Of a DNA stretch of 64,000 nucleotides, positions 1-13,527 are shown in pieces. The translations under genes were made by a program, and so were the position numbers. Source of the stretch: a secondary endosymbiont of Heteropsylla cubana (GTDB lineage: Bacteria; Pseudomonadota; Gammaproteobacteria; Enterobacterales; Enterobacteriaceae); NCBI RefSeq assembly GCF_000287355.1, contig NC_018420.1, forward strand, positions 682,001 through 746,000, written 5' to 3'. The notes beneath the pieces were generated by a model. The model did no database searches. It was not told the origin of the DNA and saw only the letters and a list, made by a program, of their open reading frames with translations. Position 1 is the stretch's first letter, and the number at the start of each line of letters is the position of its first letter.

Positions 1-54
1 ACCGCATTGAGCGTTCTCGAAATGATTAATATTCTTCTAGAAATTAAAAGATAA
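1..54 (+). CDS. ribE: 3' end of 6,7-dimethyl-8-ribityllumazine synthase (partial)
   Basis: Frame 1 from the window edge is open for 17 codons and ends with TAA at 52-54. The peptide [17 protein letters not shown] matches the C-terminal helix of E. coli RibE (lumazine synthase), which has the LEMIN core. In E. coli ribE lies directly upstream of nusB, as here (13 bp gap), so position supports the call. The enzyme condenses the pyrimidine intermediate with dihydroxybutanone phosphate in riboflavin synthesis. Only the tail is visible, so integrity of the gene cannot be judged. Confidence 0.8.
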   Translation, partial: TALSVLEMINILLEIKR

Positions 55-67
55 AAGGGGCAACTTT

Positions 68-505
68 GTGAAACCTGCCGCTCGTCGAAGAGCTCGTGAA
101 TGCGCTGTGCAAACTCTTTACTCATGGCAAATATCACATAATGATATTACTGATATTGCAGTGCAGTTTTTAGAGGAATTAGATACGTCAGATATAGATA
201 TTTCTTATTTTTATGAGTTACATGAAGGTACAGCAAAGAATGCTGGGGAATTAGATAAACTAATGGAACCTTACCTTTCGCGTCGACTAACAGAACTTGG
301 GTACGTTGAGCGTGCTGTGTTACGTATTGCACTTTTTGAGCTAAGTAAGCGTTATGATGTTCCTTATAAAGTAGCGATTAATGAAGCTGTTGAGTTAGCA
401 AAAACTTTTGGTGCAGTAGATAGTTATAAATTCATTAACGGTGTTTTAGATAAAATAGTGCCTAAGATTCGTATAAATAAAAAATCTTCCTGTAAGAAAA
501 ATTAA
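68..505 (+). CDS. nusB: Transcription antitermination factor NusB
   Basis: 145 residues, the family length (E. coli 139), beginning [15 protein letters not shown], which is almost identical to E. coli NusB. The start is GTG with a good purine-rich ribosome site (AAAAGGGG) about 7 bases upstream. NusB binds boxA RNA with NusE (S10) and takes part in antitermination complexes on rRNA operons. Conserved runs such as [15 protein letters not shown] and [15 protein letters not shown] are present, so it looks functional. It follows ribE as in E. coli, but thiL, normally next, is missing; after the stop there is about 2.5 kb without a gene. The C-terminus has a short lysine-rich extension of a few residues. 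Confidence 0.97.
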   Translation: MKPAARRRARECAVQTLYSWQISHNDITDIAVQFLEELDTSDIDISYFYELHEGTAKNAGELDKLMEPYLSRRLTELGYVERAVLRIALFELSKRYDVPYKVAINEAVELAKTFGAVDSYKFINGVLDKIVPKIRINKKSSCKKN

Positions 506-3026
506 TTTTTCACAACATATTAATTTTGAATTTGTTAAAAATTTATTTTAGTATACGAAATTCTATCATTTTAATTAAGTAATTTAAGCTCTAAAGCTTG
601 GTCATTTTTGTTATAAAAAACTATCAGTTTCGAAGAATTGATAAGTTTTTAAATTTCTTTTAATTTAATTGCATAAAATCATTTCGTTATTATTTTTTTT
701 GTATTAGTTGTTTTAAATTGCAAGAAAAAACGTAAAAATTAAACATGTTAATAGTTTTTAACTAGAATATAATTAACTAAAATATTTATGCTGAGTGATT
801 TTACATATTTTATTTTTTTATCAATCTTGATCACCGTTATTTGTTAGAAGGTATTAATTTAGAGAGGATTTACCTATTAAATTATTAGATTATTTTATAC
901 TATAATTTTATAAAAATTAATAGATTTATAAAGCGTATGATTTCTGCATTTTTAGTAAGTTTAATTTGTTAAATTAGATAAGGTTTTTTTAGTTGGGTCT
1001 CTCTCTAAGAGATCAGTCGGTATAGATAATATTATGGATTATACAATATTTATCTATTCAGATTGTACGCTCAATTCTATAATTATATAGAGCCGTTATT
1101 TTTGTAGTTTTTTATTTTTTTCCTTCGACGACAAATTCTTAATTTTATTATATCTAAGAGAAAATACACCAGATTAACATTAAGATGTTCATATAGATCC
1201 GAATTGTTTTTTTTATTAGTATACCAATCAGTTTTATAAATAAAAGAAGTTGGATTTATTTGAAATAAATAAATGAGGTAAAAATCAAATAACGTAATTT
1301 TACAGTTAAAAAAAATAAATTTTAAACATTAAATATGTGACTAGAAATCTGATTTAAGAAGAACTATTTTTTCCTAGAAAAGTCGTTAAGTATGTTGTTG
1401 AGGCATGCGGTGTTACTTTTGATTTCTCGGACCATTTTCTTAAAAAAATCCCGAAGTTGATTCGATAAACTGATTGTTTAGTAACAGTATGGATATTTTC
1501 AACAACTATTCTTAGATATAATCTGATCTGGATTATAATAAAATAACTTTACCATAGTATCTATTTATAACGATAAGAGTTTTAACATAACAATATAAAT
1601 AACTATTAATAAAAACTTATTTTCTGTCTAATATTTTAGATAACGATTTGATCATTAGATCAGTATTATTTTAATCTTTACAATTTATGAAAAATTTAAA
1701 ATTATAAATTTAGTTTAGTTAAAAAAATAGAGATTAAATGATTTTTTTATAACATGGTTTGCTAAATTATAAGTTTTAAAAGAATTTAGAAAAGAATATT
1801 TATATAATATTATTTAAACTTTTTTTTTAAACATAAAAAATATTGTAAGTTTTTAAGTAATGAACTTCATATTTACATTTTGTTAGATTTAGAAGGTATT
1901 TTTATCTTTAATTTTTAATAACAATGGGAGATTTTATAAAAAAAATATTTTGAAAAACTTATTCAGTTGAGAAATACACAATACAATTTAAATTAATTTG
2001 ATACTAGTAAAGCATTGTTATAAGAACGTGTTTCTTTTTGATATAGCGAAAAAAGTTTAGTTGAGTAAAACACTACAAAAACACTAATTTCACAGGTGTC
2101 TCGAAAGAGAGAGTCAATATAAGTTGCATGTCATGAGTAACATAACGTATAAGATTTATTTTTTAATGCCTCATTTTTTTAGTTGGAGGATTTAAAATTA
2201 GATGCTTTACTTCTATAAATTAAGACTAATTAAAAATAAAAAAGTTTTAGAAAATAACACTTAATTATATCCGGCACTCTTATAATGCGTTAATACAAAA
2301 TAGATCAATTCGTTTTTCTTCTTCTTCTTCAACTATAAAAACGCAATATTATTTAAATTAACATTATAATCGTGATGATGTTTTTTTAAAATTGTTGGGA
2401 GCAATAATGTTTATAAAAGCTTATTTATTTAAAGATATTTGTTATCTACAATAGGTATCCTTAAAGTTTTATTTTAAAAAAAGTTAAATCTATATTAATA
2501 ATGATATGTAAAGAACTAAATTTATGCTTGTAGTGTTGATAAAAAGAACTAAAAAATTACTCATATTTAATAATTAATATTCAAGCTAGCTATCTGGTTT
2601 ATTTTTTTTATCGATATTCATCGATATTTAAAGTCGTCTTGTTATCCGTCCTCATTATTAAAAAATGCTACATTTGTTTTCTACCTTATTTATAGTTAAA
2701 AAAACTAATCGAAAGATTTTATATTCCTCTTTTACCGGTAATAGCGCTAGATTTAACGGCCAATAAAACAGTAAGTGTCCTGAAGACTGCCACTCAAACA
2801 GAAAAAAAGGAACCTGTTTTTAAAATATTCATCAGAGGTTATGTTTCCTTATAAGTACTATTTATTATGTTGGGTAGAAACCTAACGACAGCATATAATT
2901 TTTAATTATTATATAAGGTTACTATTATTGATTTTTCTTGGTTCTAACAAAAAAAGTAACTAATTACCTTGCCATGCTCTTTTAGTTTCGCCTCTGATGC
3001 CAATGCATAAAAATGAGTATGTTACG
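506..3026. other. Long AT-rich gene-free region between nusB and rne
   Basis: About 2.5 kb with no open frame that looks like a protein. thiL would be expected after nusB in related genomes, but I could not find a recognisable ThiL segment in either strand by eye. The last 300-360 bases precede rne; in E. coli that position is a long 5' leader through which RNase E regulates its own mRNA. There are slightly more GC-rich patches near 2730-2830 here, but I cannot show that they fold like the E. coli leader. Confidence 0.6.
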
Positions 3027-6000
3027 ATGAAAAGAATGTTAATTAACGCAACTCAACAGGAAGAGTTACGCGTCGCGCTGGTAGATGGTCAGCGATTATA
3101 CGATCTAGATATTGAAAGGCCTAGATACGAACAAAAAAAATCCAATATTTATAAAGGAAAAATCACTCGTATTGAACCTAGTTTAGAAGCAGTATTTGTA
3201 GATTATGGGGCAGATCGTCATGGTTTTCTTGCTCTTAAAGAAATTTCTCGGGAATATTTTCCTGCTCAATATCTTACCTATTATAGCAGGCCTAACCTAA
3301 AAGATGTTTTGCATGAAGGGCAGGAAGTCATCGTTCAGGTTGACAAAGAAGAGCGGGGAAATAAAGGTGCAGCATTAACTACCTTTCTGAGTTTGGCTGG
3401 TAGTTATTTAGTTCTAATGCCTAATAATCCTCGTGCTGGAGGAATATCGCGTCGTATCGAAGGTGATGACCGTAATGAGCTCAAAAAAGCTTTATCTTCT
3501 CTTACACTTCCTACTGGTATGGGGTTGATTGTACGTACTGCTGGGGTCGGCAAGTCAGTTGATGATTTGCAGTGGGATCTTGCGTTTCGCCTCAAACACT
3601 GGAAAGCAATTAAAAAAGCTGCTGAAGAACGGTCTGCTCCCTTTTTAATTCATCAAGAAAGTGATGTTATTGTTCGTGCCTTCCGGGATTATTTGCGTCC
3701 TGATATTGGAGAAATTCTCATTGATGACCCAAAAGTGTTGGATCTAGCTAAAAAACATATTTCTTCGCTAGGTCGACCTGATTTTGTCAATAAAATTAAG
3801 TTTTATGGTGGAGAGATACCTCTTTTTAGCCATTATCAGATTGAATCACAAATTGAATCTGCATTTCAACGTGAAGTACGACTCCCCTCAGGGGGCTCTA
3901 TAGTCATAGACACTACAGAGGCCTTAACCGCTATAGATATCAACTCTGCACGATCAACGCGCGGAGGAGACATTGAAGAAACTGCTGTTAATACAAATCT
4001 TGAAGCGGCAGATGAAATTGCACGACAGCTTCGATTGCGTGATTTAGGAGGTTTGATTGTTATTGACTTTATTGATATGATGGCGATACGTCATCAGAGA
4101 GAAGTGGAAAACTGTTTGCGAGAATCGGTTCGTAAAGATCGAGCTAGAATTCAAATTGGACGTATTTCCCGGTTTGGCTTACTGGAGTTATCTCGTCAAC
4201 GCTTGAGTCCATCATTAGGTGAGTCTAGTCATCAAATTTGTTCTCGTTGTAGTGGGGCAGGTACTATTCGTGATAACGAATCTCTTTCTTTATCTATATT
4301 ACGGCTTATTGAAGAGGAGGCTTTAAAAGAAAACACTTACGAAGTACATGCTATCGTTCCAGTACCTATTGCTTCTTACTTACTAAATGAAAAACGTATA
4401 GCTGTAAATGCTATTGAAAAACGTCAAGGTGGTGTTAAAGCAATTATCGTACCAAACGTTCAAATGCAGACTCCGCATTATACGGTATCACGGTTACGTA
4501 AAGGTGAAGAAGTTTCAACTCTCAGCTATCTTTTACCGCAGCTTCATGAAGCAGAAATAGCTCAATTATCAGAGGAGTCTATTTCCGAGAAAAAATGTCG
4601 AGAACAACCAGCATTAGAGGGGTTTACGACGTCATCGTCGAACCTAGTTACCAAAAAATTATCTATTTTCTCTCATTGCTCAAAAACTAGAACGATTATA
4701 ACAATGTTTCTTAGTCTAAGGGCCACTCTTTTGACTAAAAAAATATGTTTTTTACTTTCTATGCCAATCAGAAGAATTAAATTTATTTTTGATAAAGTAA
4801 TATCGAATCTGAAAAAATCAGATGGTTCTATATCACCGGGTGATATGGTAAAAAAGAAAATAGCCCAATTTTATCAAGAGTCTGTTTATTTAAAAGATCA
4901 AGCTCAGAGTATTAAAAATAATTTCAACACTTCATTTTCTTCTTCCATGAAAAAGGACAACAATAATCAATCTTACAATACTTCTTGCCTTTCGAAACCA
5001 CAATCTATGACGATCCATAACGAAATAGGTGTATCAAGTACAATTTTTAAAGAAATATCGCCAGAAGAAGACAACCAAATACATATTAAAGAGTATAAAG
5101 ATCATTCTCGAAGAGACCCACAAAGGACAAAATCTAAAGTTGAATCCTTAGAAATAAAAAAAACAATTATTTCTGAAATTGATGTACATTACAAAAATAT
5201 TTTTAACGAAGAAAATCGAATACGGATTTTCCCTCGACGTTATCGTAGAATATTGAATCGAAAAAAACAGAATAAAAATAGGACTATCCTTCATTTTCCT
5301 GACTCAGAAGCTGCAATGACCACCTTTAATGCTGCAGTAGAAAATCAGAATGATATTAATCATGGTAAGTATTTACCAAAAAGAGAAGAAGACAATCCGC
5401 CCGATACTATCAAGAGTTCGTCTGTTTCCTCAGATTCTCTTTATGAGATAGGCGGGGGATTACCTCGTCGATCACGACGTTCACCTCGTCATCTTCGAGT
5501 AAGTGGTCAACGTCGTCGTCGTTATCGCGATGAACGTTATCCTCTTTGTTTATCATCACCGACACTACTAACAAATGCAGTGGTTTCGTTAGAATTAGCT
5601 TATGGTAAAGTTTGGGCTAGATATCCTCTCATACGTATTGAGCATCCTAAAGAAAATGTAATTACTGAAATGAACAAACACATTCATAGTAATGAGGTAT
5701 TTCATATTGAAGAGAAACAATTAAATATGCTATATTCTTCAATCTTAAAAAGACCGACAATTGAGCTCAATGAACAAAACTTCAATAAAAAAATAGTTTC
5801 TTGCGCTCCTTTAAAAGAAACGTTTGCTCTTCCCCTTCGTGTTCTAGGGATAATTTTGTCAGATGATTTAAAACTAGAAAAACGATATCTAAATGTAAAT
5901 AACAGTATTGTTACTTTAAATCTTGAGAATTTAACACAAGAATCTATCAAATTTTATGAGATCTTTGCTACTTCTGATACCATTCTTCAAATTAATAGTT

Positions 6001-6251
6001 TTCCATTACTAAAAAAAATAGAGATGTTGCAGGAGAAATCTAAATTTTCTAGTATGAGTGATAAGAATTATGCTAGTGCACCAATAACAAAAGTACCTAT
6101 GCCACCATATATCTTTTCACCTCTACCGTGTAGTGAGAGACAGCGACCTGTATATGATCGTTGTATAGACCGACCTGCTGCAGGTGGTCATGCTGCAGAC
6201 CATCAGGCTATAGCACCTGTAAGTCGTCCTAATATAGCAGATTCTTTTTAA
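3027..6251 (+). CDS. rne: Ribonuclease E, endoribonuclease and degradosome scaffold
   Basis: 1074 residues from the ATG at 3027, which gives [18 protein letters not shown] exactly as in E. coli RNase E (1061 aa); an in-frame ATG at 2997 would add 10 unmatched residues. RNase E cleaves single-stranded AU-rich RNA and processes tRNA, 5S rRNA and mRNA. The N-terminal half carries the S1 domain, the DNase I-like catalytic region ([28 protein letters not shown]) and the zinc-link motif CSRCSG near residue 404. The middle of the C-terminal half (about 530-800) is strongly diverged and lysine/asparagine rich. From about 809 to 871 the arginine-rich second RNA-binding segment and the following enolase-binding segment are well kept ([27 protein letters not shown]). 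The last about 40 residues resemble the PNPase-binding tail ([15 protein letters not shown]). A clear terminator follows. Confidence 0.97.
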   Translation: MKRMLINATQQEELRVALVDGQRLYDLDIERPRYEQKKSNIYKGKITRIEPSLEAVFVDYGADRHGFLALKEISREYFPAQYLTYYSRPNLKDVLHEGQEVIVQVDKEERGNKGAALTTFLSLAGSYLVLMPNNPRAGGISRRIEGDDRNELKKALSSLTLPTGMGLIVRTAGVGKSVDDLQWDLAFRLKHWKAIKKAAEERSAPFLIHQESDVIVRAFRDYLRPDIGEILIDDPKVLDLAKKHISSLGRPDFVNKIKFYGGEIPLFSHYQIESQIESAFQREVRLPSGGSIVIDTTEALTAIDINSARSTRGGDIEETAVNTNLEAADEIARQLRLRDLGGLIVIDFIDMMAIRHQREVENCLRESVRKDRARIQIGRISRFGLLELSRQRLSPSLGESSHQICSRCSGAGTIRDNESLSLSILRLIEEEALKENTYEVHAIVPVPIASYLLNEKRIAVNAIEKRQGGVKAIIVPNVQMQTPHYTVSRLRKGEEVSTLSYLLPQLHEAEIAQLSEESISEKKCREQPALEGFTTSSSNLVTKKLSIFSHCSKTRTIITMFLSLRATLLTKKICFLLSMPIRRIKFIFDKVISNLKKSDGSISPGDMVKKKIAQFYQESVYLKDQAQSIKNNFNTSFSSSMKKDNNNQSYNTSCLSKPQSMTIHNEIGVSSTIFKEISPEEDNQIHIKEYKDHSRRDPQRTKSKVESLEIKKTIISEIDVHYKNIFNEENRIRIFPRRYRRILNRKKQNKNRTILHFPDSEAAMTTFNAAVENQNDINHGKYLPKREEDNPPDTIKSSSVSSDSLYEIGGGLPRRSRRSPRHLRVSGQRRRRYRDERYPLCLSSPTLLTNAVVSLELAYGKVWARYPLIRIEHPKENVITEMNKHIHSNEVFHIEEKQLNMLYSSILKRPTIELNEQNFNKKIVSCAPLKETFALPLRVLGIILSDDLKLEKRYLNVNNSIVTLNLENLTQESIKFYEIFATSDTILQINSFPLLKKIEMLQEKSKFSSMSDKNYASAPITKVPMPPYIFSPLPCSERQRPVYDRCIDRPAAGGHAADHQAIAPVSRPNIADSF

Positions 6252-6269
6252 AAGCCTATGAACTTTTAA

Positions 6270-6294
6270 ACCCGCTTTTAGCGGGTCTTTTTTT
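6270..6294 (+). terminator. Rho-independent terminator of rne
   Basis: Perfect 7-bp stem ACCCGCT / AGCGGGT (6270-6276 and 6280-6286) with a TTT loop, followed by C and seven T. It starts 19 bases after the rne stop codon. GC-rich stems are rare in this AT-rich sequence, so this is unlikely to be chance. Confidence 0.9.
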
Positions 6295-8007
6295 ATATTT
6301 TTATATCTTGAAATTAACAACATTTTATTCTTTAATCGGATGAAATCTTATATAAATTTTGAGTTTTTTGATTGTAGAGACAATATTATTTAATTGTGTA
6401 TCATCTTTCAAACAGCTCTAAATTTGAATTAATATAAACTTTAAATTAAATAGATGTTTTTAAATTATTTAGCGTTTTTTATAATTGATATCTTTTATCG
6501 AAATGTTTAGATTATTTAAAGATATTTAAAAATTTCGATGATTACTGTTATTACCATGTTTTTAATGATGATTTCTCTTTACTTTGTAGATAAATAAGAA
6601 GAGGTAATAAATTCGAATAAAAGAAAGTTTGTGAGAATTATGGTATTTCTCTAAATATATATAAATGTCACATTGATTAAAGATTATTTAATTTTTCTAT
6701 AAAAAAATATGCAAATAGATTGGACTATATTAATAGTAAAATTTTAAAAAACTCTTTTAGAAAAAAATATTAAATATATTTACTTTTAGATTTTTCTATA
6801 CATAATCAAATAGATTCATTAAAGCGAGTTACAACGACTTTAAAAAATAAAACTTTAAAGCGTTTTTACTAATAAAGTATATCTTAAATAACCACATTTT
6901 ATTAAAGATATGTTTATAGAGATCTATTGATAGATAAAATAACATAGCATAGTTATATGATGTATGAGTTAAATGTAGTTGATTTTATCAAAGTATGATG
7001 AACATTTTTTCAAATGATATTTTATTTACTAAAGTACATTTATTTTTCAGGATAAAAGCAATCTTCTTAAGAAAATTTGATAAGAAATTAACTTGTCAAT
7101 GTTATAAATTAACGTACAATATTTATTGTAATTTGCATTGAATATTTATGTATATAAAAACATGATTTGAGATTATTAAAAATAATCAATAGAGATTAAG
7201 ATATATTGTTATGTCATAACAACATTAGATAATATCTGTAAAAATAGAATACATCTTCTATAGTAGAATACATTAAAAAATATTTTTTATTTTTTTAGTA
7301 CAACTCAAATTAAAATTTAATTTATTGTATATGATTGGATTTATAAAAATATTTAATTAAATATAAAATAATACTACTATGAAATGAAGTTTAGGATTCT
7401 GATGATCCAATCAATATGACTAAGTACATAAGGCATGTATTTTATTTCTATAAATAGGGAAAACATTTTATATTGTTTTGAGCAGTATACATAATTATAT
7501 ATTATACCCTATATTAGATCTTGGTGGAAATTCACAAAAATCGTAACAAATAATTTTATTGAACGATAGATAGTTTAAATTAATTATTATCAATACAATA
7601 ACGTAAAAATTGCTTCAGTTCTAAATGGTTTATCAAATAAGTGACAGAACATTTATAATAAAATTATTAAATATAATATTTCTTTTATAAAAAAAATCAA
7701 AATGAAATAGATTTCATCATAGCAACTTTTTTAAGACCAGATTAATTATCTATTTATATTAGTAAATAATAACTTTTATATGTTTCACTCAAAGTTTTTA
7801 ACAAAGTATTATTAGATAAGGTTAATTATCCTACCGGATAAGCTAATAAGTATGATTTAGTTTTTATTAAAACCATTATAGTAGGCTTGAAACCTATACA
7901 ATTTAATCCAAAGAAAGATATTAACGTTAGGAGGTGTGGGTATAGGTATAGGATAATGTAATTGGATACGCCTCCTAAAGAGTAAGAAGGCGCAGAAGAA
8001 AAAAAGA
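6295..8007. other. Gene-free AT-rich region between rne and csrA
   Basis: About 1.7 kb, very AT rich, without a credible open frame. In E. coli the serV/argV tRNA cluster lies downstream of csrA; no tRNA is seen here. A hairpin-like GC-richer patch at about 7965-8000 lies just after the csrA stop, but its T run is on the wrong side for a csrA terminator. Confidence 0.6.
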
Positions 8008-8193
8008 TCAGTAAGGAGTGTCTTGTAATTTCTCCGCCTGGATACGATCGTATATTTCTTCACGATGTACAGAAATTATTTTAGGCGCATTTACACCGAT
8101 ACGAACTTGGTTACCTTTCACGCCTAACACAGTAACCGTAACCTCATCGCCAATTATGAGGGTTTCACCAACTCGACGAGTCAGAATAAGCAT
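8008..8193 (-). CDS. csrA: Carbon storage regulator CsrA (RNA-binding translational regulator)
   Basis: 61 residues, the same length as E. coli CsrA, and nearly identical over [18 protein letters not shown] and through VRIGVNAPK and VHREEIY. CsrA is a homodimer that binds GGA motifs in mRNA leaders and represses or stabilises messages for carbon use, motility and biofilm. The RNA-contacting arginines in the first strand (TRR) and in VHREE are present. The C-terminal tail is the only diverged part. It lies downstream of alaS in the same direction, as in E. coli, with 267 bp between them that could hold its own promoter. No CsrB/CsrC-like RNA with repeated GGA hairpins was recognised in the window. 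Confidence 0.97.
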   Translation of the reverse strand: MLILTRRVGETLIIGDEVTVTVLGVKGNQVRIGVNAPKIISVHREEIYDRIQAEKLQDTPY

Positions 8194-8460
8194 TCTTGTT
8201 TCCTTGCAAGAGTAAAAGAGTCAGATATCTCAGTTTTTCACCATTATTTGTCATATCGCTTAGAATTGTAATCGGCTTAATATTTACTAGATACATTCTG
8301 TCTTGAGTAGGGATCAACGTTAACTTTTATTGGTATCATTGTAATAGATGTTAGTGAGAATTAGATCTAAATATTATTTTTATATAGTTGATATATTAAA
8401 AATACCCTGTATTTCTAAAAATATAGAATACTTTATTTTAAAATATTCGTATGTTATTAT

Positions 8461-11091
8461 TTAAATTTTATCATATAGCATTGTATTTAAATTTTTTAGA
8501 GCCTTTGGTAAGGCAGAGACATTGTTACCACCGCCTGCTTGTGCGAAACCGGGACGACCACCCCCTTTTCCTCCCACTTGTAGTGTAAGATAAGTGATGA
8601 TATCATCTGCTTTAATACGAACATTTAAATTTTCAGTTACTCCGGCTATCAAGTTAATATCCCCTTCTATTACTATAGCAAAAACAATAATCGCTGATTT
8701 TAATCGGTTTTTTAGCTTTTCTACCATTCTTCGGATGATGTTTGAATCTAAACGTTCTAGTTGGGTAATTAAAACGTTAGCGCCTTTGATGTTTCGTGCT
8801 TTATAAGAAAGTGAGGTTATTAACTGATCTGCTTGTTGATCTTGTAATTTTTGAATTTTTTTTTCTAACTGTTTATGACGTTCTTGTATTATCTTTACTT
8901 TATTTATTAGTGTTTTGGTATCGCTTTTTACTAATTGGCTTATTTGACGTACTAGATTGTTTTGGTTATGTAGGGCTTTTAAAGCCGTTGCACCAGTAAT
9001 AGCCTCAATGCGGCGAACATGAGCAGCACTGCATGATTCAGAAATGATTCGAAATAGGCCAATGTTTCCAGTATGACGTGCATGAGTTCCGCCGCATAAT
9101 TCGATAGAAAAATCCTCCATGATTAACACTCTTACTTTTGTATCGTATTTTTCTCCAAATAGCGCGATAGCTCCTTTATTCCGAGCATCTTCTAATGGCA
9201 TGATTTCGGTTTGTATAAATAAATTACGACGGATTTGCTCATTTACAATCTCTTCTAGTTGATAAATTTGTTCAACTGTTATAGATTGATGATAGGAGAA
9301 GTCAAAACGAAGATAGTGTTCATTTACTTGAAATCCTTTTTGTTTTATATGGTTACCTAGCATCTTCCGTAATGCCGAATGTAATAAGTGAGTAGCGGAG
9401 TGATTCAGGGAGATGTATTTTCGGCGTTTGCTATTAACTTCTGTAGTTACGTATGAACCTACTTTTAGTTTTCCGTAATTAAGTTTTCCTATATGGTAAA
9501 CAACATTTCCCTGTTTTTTCGTATTTGTTACCTCGAATTGAGCGGAAAGTGTTTTTAATGTACCATGATCTCCTACCTGTCCCCCTGATTCAGCATAAAA
9601 GGGTGTTTTATCTAGTACGATCATCGCATGTTCTCCACAACAGATAATATCTACAGGCTTGTTTTTATAAAACAGAGAGATTATTTTTCCCTCACCTTCA
9701 AGTTGTTCGTAACCGAAAAAACAGGTAGCATTATAAATATATGGAATATGATTGTTGTTAGCAATAAAAGCATGAGACAGACGCGCTTGTTTACGTTGAT
9801 CAGCCATGGCGCGGTTAAATCCTTCGAGATCAACACGCATATTTCGTTCTCGACAGATATCAGTAGTTAAGTCTATGGGAAAACCATAAGTATCATAAAG
9901 ACGAAAAGCAGTTTTTCCATCTAGCTGATTATTAGATACTGTTTTCAGCTCGTCATTCAAGAGAATCAGACCGCGTTCTAGTGTACGATAGAACTGTTCT
10001 TCTTCAACATAAAGTACTTTTTCTATTGTTTCTTTTTCTACATCTATTTGGCTTGCACTAATACCCATTACATTGATTAGTGGCTTGACTAACTTGTAAA
10101 AAAAAGGAGTTTTAGCGCCTATCATATTTCCATGACGTACGCCACGACGAATAATACGACGAAGGACATATCCTCTTTCTTCATTAGATGGAAGAATGCC
10201 TTCGCTAATCAGAAAAGCGCATGTTCGTATATGATCAGCAATAACCCGAAGTGATCTACTTTTAAGATTGCTAGTACCTATGATTTTTGCCGAAGAAGAA
10301 ATCAAAGTTTTAAAAAGGTCGGTATCATAAATTGAATTGACCTTTTGCAATACAGCAGAAATACGTTCTAACCCCATTCCGGTATCAACGGAGGGTTGTG
10401 GTAGTGGGGATAGGGTACCATCAATCTCTCTGTTAAACTGCATAAATACTAAATTCCATATCTCGATATAACGATTGCCTTCTTCTTCTGTGCTACCAGG
10501 GAGATTACCAAAAAAATGTTCGCCGTGATCATAGAATATTTCTGAACAAGGACCGCAAGGGCCAGTCGTTCCCATTTGCCAAAAATTATCGGAGAGGTAA
10601 GGTATATCTTTATTGTCGCCAATTCGGATAATACGATCTGAAGACATCCCTATTTCGTCTCTCCAAATATTATAAGCTTCATGATCATTAGCATAAACTG
10701 TAACTAAAAGATTTTCTTTAGGTAGATTAAACCATTTTTTTTCAGTTAGCAGTTCCCAGGCAAATCGTATAGCCTCTTTTTTGAAATAGTTGCCGAAGCT
10801 AAAGTTACCTAACATCTCAAAAAAAGTATGATGTCGCTCTGTATACCCAACATGCTCTAAATCATTATGTTTTCCTCCCGTACGTATACAGAATTGTGAT
10901 GTGGTAGCTCGCTGATAGGGGCGTTTTTCTAACCCCAAAAAGACATCTTTAAATTGATTCATTCCAGCATTAGTAAATAGTAATGATGGATCGTTAGTAG
11001 GTATAAGTGAACTACTTGAGATTACTTCATGTCCTTTTCGGTGAAAAAAATCTAGAAATGCATGACGAATCTCAGAAATATTTTTGCCCAT
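8461..11091 (-). CDS. alaS: Alanyl-tRNA synthetase
   Basis: 876 residues, exactly the E. coli length. It charges tRNA-Ala and edits mischarged Ser/Gly. The N-terminal class II aminoacylation core includes [12 protein letters not shown] and [13 protein letters not shown]. The editing domain keeps the zinc-binding pairs HSATHLLH and CGGTHARH. The C-terminal C-Ala domain, with the glycine-rich [15 protein letters not shown] motif, is intact. The start [16 protein letters not shown] aligns with the E. coli start. The gene precedes csrA. recA and recX, upstream of it in E. coli, are not present. Confidence 0.98.
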   Translation of the reverse strand: MGKNISEIRHAFLDFFHRKGHEVISSSSLIPTNDPSLLFTNAGMNQFKDVFLGLEKRPYQRATTSQFCIRTGGKHNDLEHVGYTERHHTFFEMLGNFSFGNYFKKEAIRFAWELLTEKKWFNLPKENLLVTVYANDHEAYNIWRDEIGMSSDRIIRIGDNKDIPYLSDNFWQMGTTGPCGPCSEIFYDHGEHFFGNLPGSTEEEGNRYIEIWNLVFMQFNREIDGTLSPLPQPSVDTGMGLERISAVLQKVNSIYDTDLFKTLISSSAKIIGTSNLKSRSLRVIADHIRTCAFLISEGILPSNEERGYVLRRIIRRGVRHGNMIGAKTPFFYKLVKPLINVMGISASQIDVEKETIEKVLYVEEEQFYRTLERGLILLNDELKTVSNNQLDGKTAFRLYDTYGFPIDLTTDICRERNMRVDLEGFNRAMADQRKQARLSHAFIANNNHIPYIYNATCFFGYEQLEGEGKIISLFYKNKPVDIICCGEHAMIVLDKTPFYAESGGQVGDHGTLKTLSAQFEVTNTKKQGNVVYHIGKLNYGKLKVGSYVTTEVNSKRRKYISLNHSATHLLHSALRKMLGNHIKQKGFQVNEHYLRFDFSYHQSITVEQIYQLEEIVNEQIRRNLFIQTEIMPLEDARNKGAIALFGEKYDTKVRVLIMEDFSIELCGGTHARHTGNIGLFRIISESCSAAHVRRIEAITGATALKALHNQNNLVRQISQLVKSDTKTLINKVKIIQERHKQLEKKIQKLQDQQADQLITSLSYKARNIKGANVLITQLERLDSNIIRRMVEKLKNRLKSAIIVFAIVIEGDINLIAGVTENLNVRIKADDIITYLTLQVGGKGGGRPGFAQAGGGNNVSALPKALKNLNTMLYDKI

Positions 11092-13527
11092 AGGTATCCT
11101 GGAATTATTAAAAATGTTGAATATTTTTAAACAAGAGACTTATTATAATATGTTTAGTGAACGAGAAATCCTTAAAGAGAATATAAAGATCTTCTTTACT
11201 GTAAATTAAAATTCTTTAGGCTATCTATTTTATGAATTTATATATAAAATGAATTCATTAAAAAGATAACTTGCTTACGAATTGGTGATGTTAGACATAT
11301 TAAATAATATGATCTTTTAGATCATGATTAATTTTAGTTAAAAATTAACTTTTGAATCTCTAATTTACAAGATTGACCATATTTAGATCTTAATGTGGTA
11401 TATTGTGTATAATAACGTCAACTTTATTAAGCATGTTCACTCTTTACTGTAATCTCTATATATTTTCTTTGATTAAGATATAAATAAGATTTCAATGGTA
11501 TTGATTATATAAGTATGGCAAAAAAAAGATCATAATAATAAATAAGGTTTATTTATAACAAAAGTCTTTAAGTAAAATAGATATTTAGTGATTTGTCAAA
11601 ATGAAGCCACTAAATTTTTCCTTTATAGAAAAGAAATTTTCTAATCATTACAATAATACTCTTTTCTTAATGTAGAGATATAACTCTACTGATATCTTAA
11701 CATAAGTAGACATCTTCTGTGGAAGACTTAATATAGTAGAAGGTTTTCTTAATTAATTTTTTAGTAGGTGGAAGTTGGATAAGAACTGTTTAGTATGAAG
11801 AGAAACTAAAGTTATTATAAGATGTAGTTATATTTTAGCTTAAAACCCTCACTTATGATATCGTTGATTGCAAGTTAAGTTAAAGATTTTATAATAAAAA
11901 TTATAAATTATATTTTTATAAAGCGTAATAGATTTAATTTTATTTAGATTAATTTTTCTGAAGTGCGCTAGATACTTACAAAGAAAGTAAAAGAGCTAGT
12001 ATGATAATATCAAAAAAACATTATATATTGTCTTAGAGTTTAGTACTTACAATATATTTATCCTTAGGTTTTATATTTTACATGAGCATATATCTCTAAA
12101 CCTATAATGTTAGTCTAATAACGGAATAAAGGTATTATTAGATAGTAAGACTTAAAGTATTTAATATAATTATGATATTTATCACATAACATGCTTTCTT
12201 TGTAATAAGAAATGCATATAAAAATAGAATCACAGCTTTATGTTAAAAAGTATTTAAAGTGTTTTAATATTAATTAAATTGTAATAAACATTATGATTTT
12301 TTTATGTTTTAATTTTTCTATTTAAAAAACTAGTTAAGTAAATAAAATCGTTTAAATTGTTTGATAATATTCAATTAATAGAAAATAACTTAGTTTTAAT
12401 ATAAGTTATCTTGATAAGAGTAATAGAGCGTTAAAATTAGATCATCTTTAGCTCGACATTATCTTACGACAAATAAGATTTCGTAGATCAACTTCTTTTT
12501 ACTGTTGATGTCTTTATCTATTACCATAGATTTAATCTTTTTGAAGCTTTTTAAATTCATTTTTAATAAGAAATAGTTCTTTAATCTTAAAAAAATCTTT
12601 AATAACAAGAAAATAAGATATTTTTTTACCAAAAGATTGGTATATAATTTATATTTTCCATAAAGAATACAACTAATCTACATTAGATATGTAAATCTTA
12701 TTTTTTTGATTTAGTATAGGTAATTTTAGAAAATTAAGCATTCTAACTATACTAGACATGTAAAAGTTTTTTAAATATTTGATAGAGAAATATTGATTAG
12801 CTTCGTTTTACTTTTTTTTGATATGCTAATAGCGAGTAGAGGAAAAATCTCTTTATTTTTTTCTCCAGTAGAAAGTGAATTCTAAGAATTATATTTTATT
12901 TAAATAAGAAATACAAGACACAATTAGTTAAATAATGTATCCCTAAACAATTTTTATAATTTTTCTAAAAAAAAAATCAATTTCAATACGACTAATAATA
13001 TAAAAATAGAGTAGAAGACAATTAACAAAAACAGCGATAAAAGATGCAAACACATACTACTAGTACTATGTGATAGTAGTTATAATTTTATAAATTAAAC
13101 ACTAAACTATATTTAGTTCTTTCATATTTTTCACGAATACATTTAAGAAATTCATGACTAAAGTTTTTCGTTAATAAATATTATTAATCCTCAATTGCTT
13201 CTTATAGGCGATAAAAAAACTGCTACTTTTATTGAGTTTTATAGAAAGACAAGGCTATAGAAATTAAACACTTATGTTTTTTATGAAAAAGTTCATTATA
13301 AACAAAAATATAGGAGAATCTCAAAATTGAGACTAAATATTTTTTTATTCATAATAGTGATAAGAGATTAAGGTTTCTCTTAACCACATCTGACTATAAT
13401 CATGTTAATGCCTTAAGCATTACCTCTAATAATATTTTTCCGTATTTTATTTTTATTTAAGTAGAGAGTAGGGCTCCCTAACGAAAGAAATACTCTCTTT
13501 AAATAATAAAAACTACTACATAATTTT
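11092..13527. other. Gene-free AT-rich region between alaS and secA
   Basis: About 2.4 kb. No open frame with protein-like composition and no RNA gene was recognised on either strand. On the secA side, mutT would be expected downstream of secA in E. coli-like order, but I see no remnant. The region probably represents fully eroded former genes. Confidence 0.6.

Noticed and set aside
2318-2333. CTT microsatellite as a phase-variable repeat
   Set aside because: Only four to five units and not within or close upstream of a gene.
7965-8005. Hairpin CGCCT...AGGCG just downstream of csrA as a terminator
   Set aside because: On the csrA strand the T run comes before the stem, not after it, and the other strand has an A run, so it does not fit a terminator in either direction.
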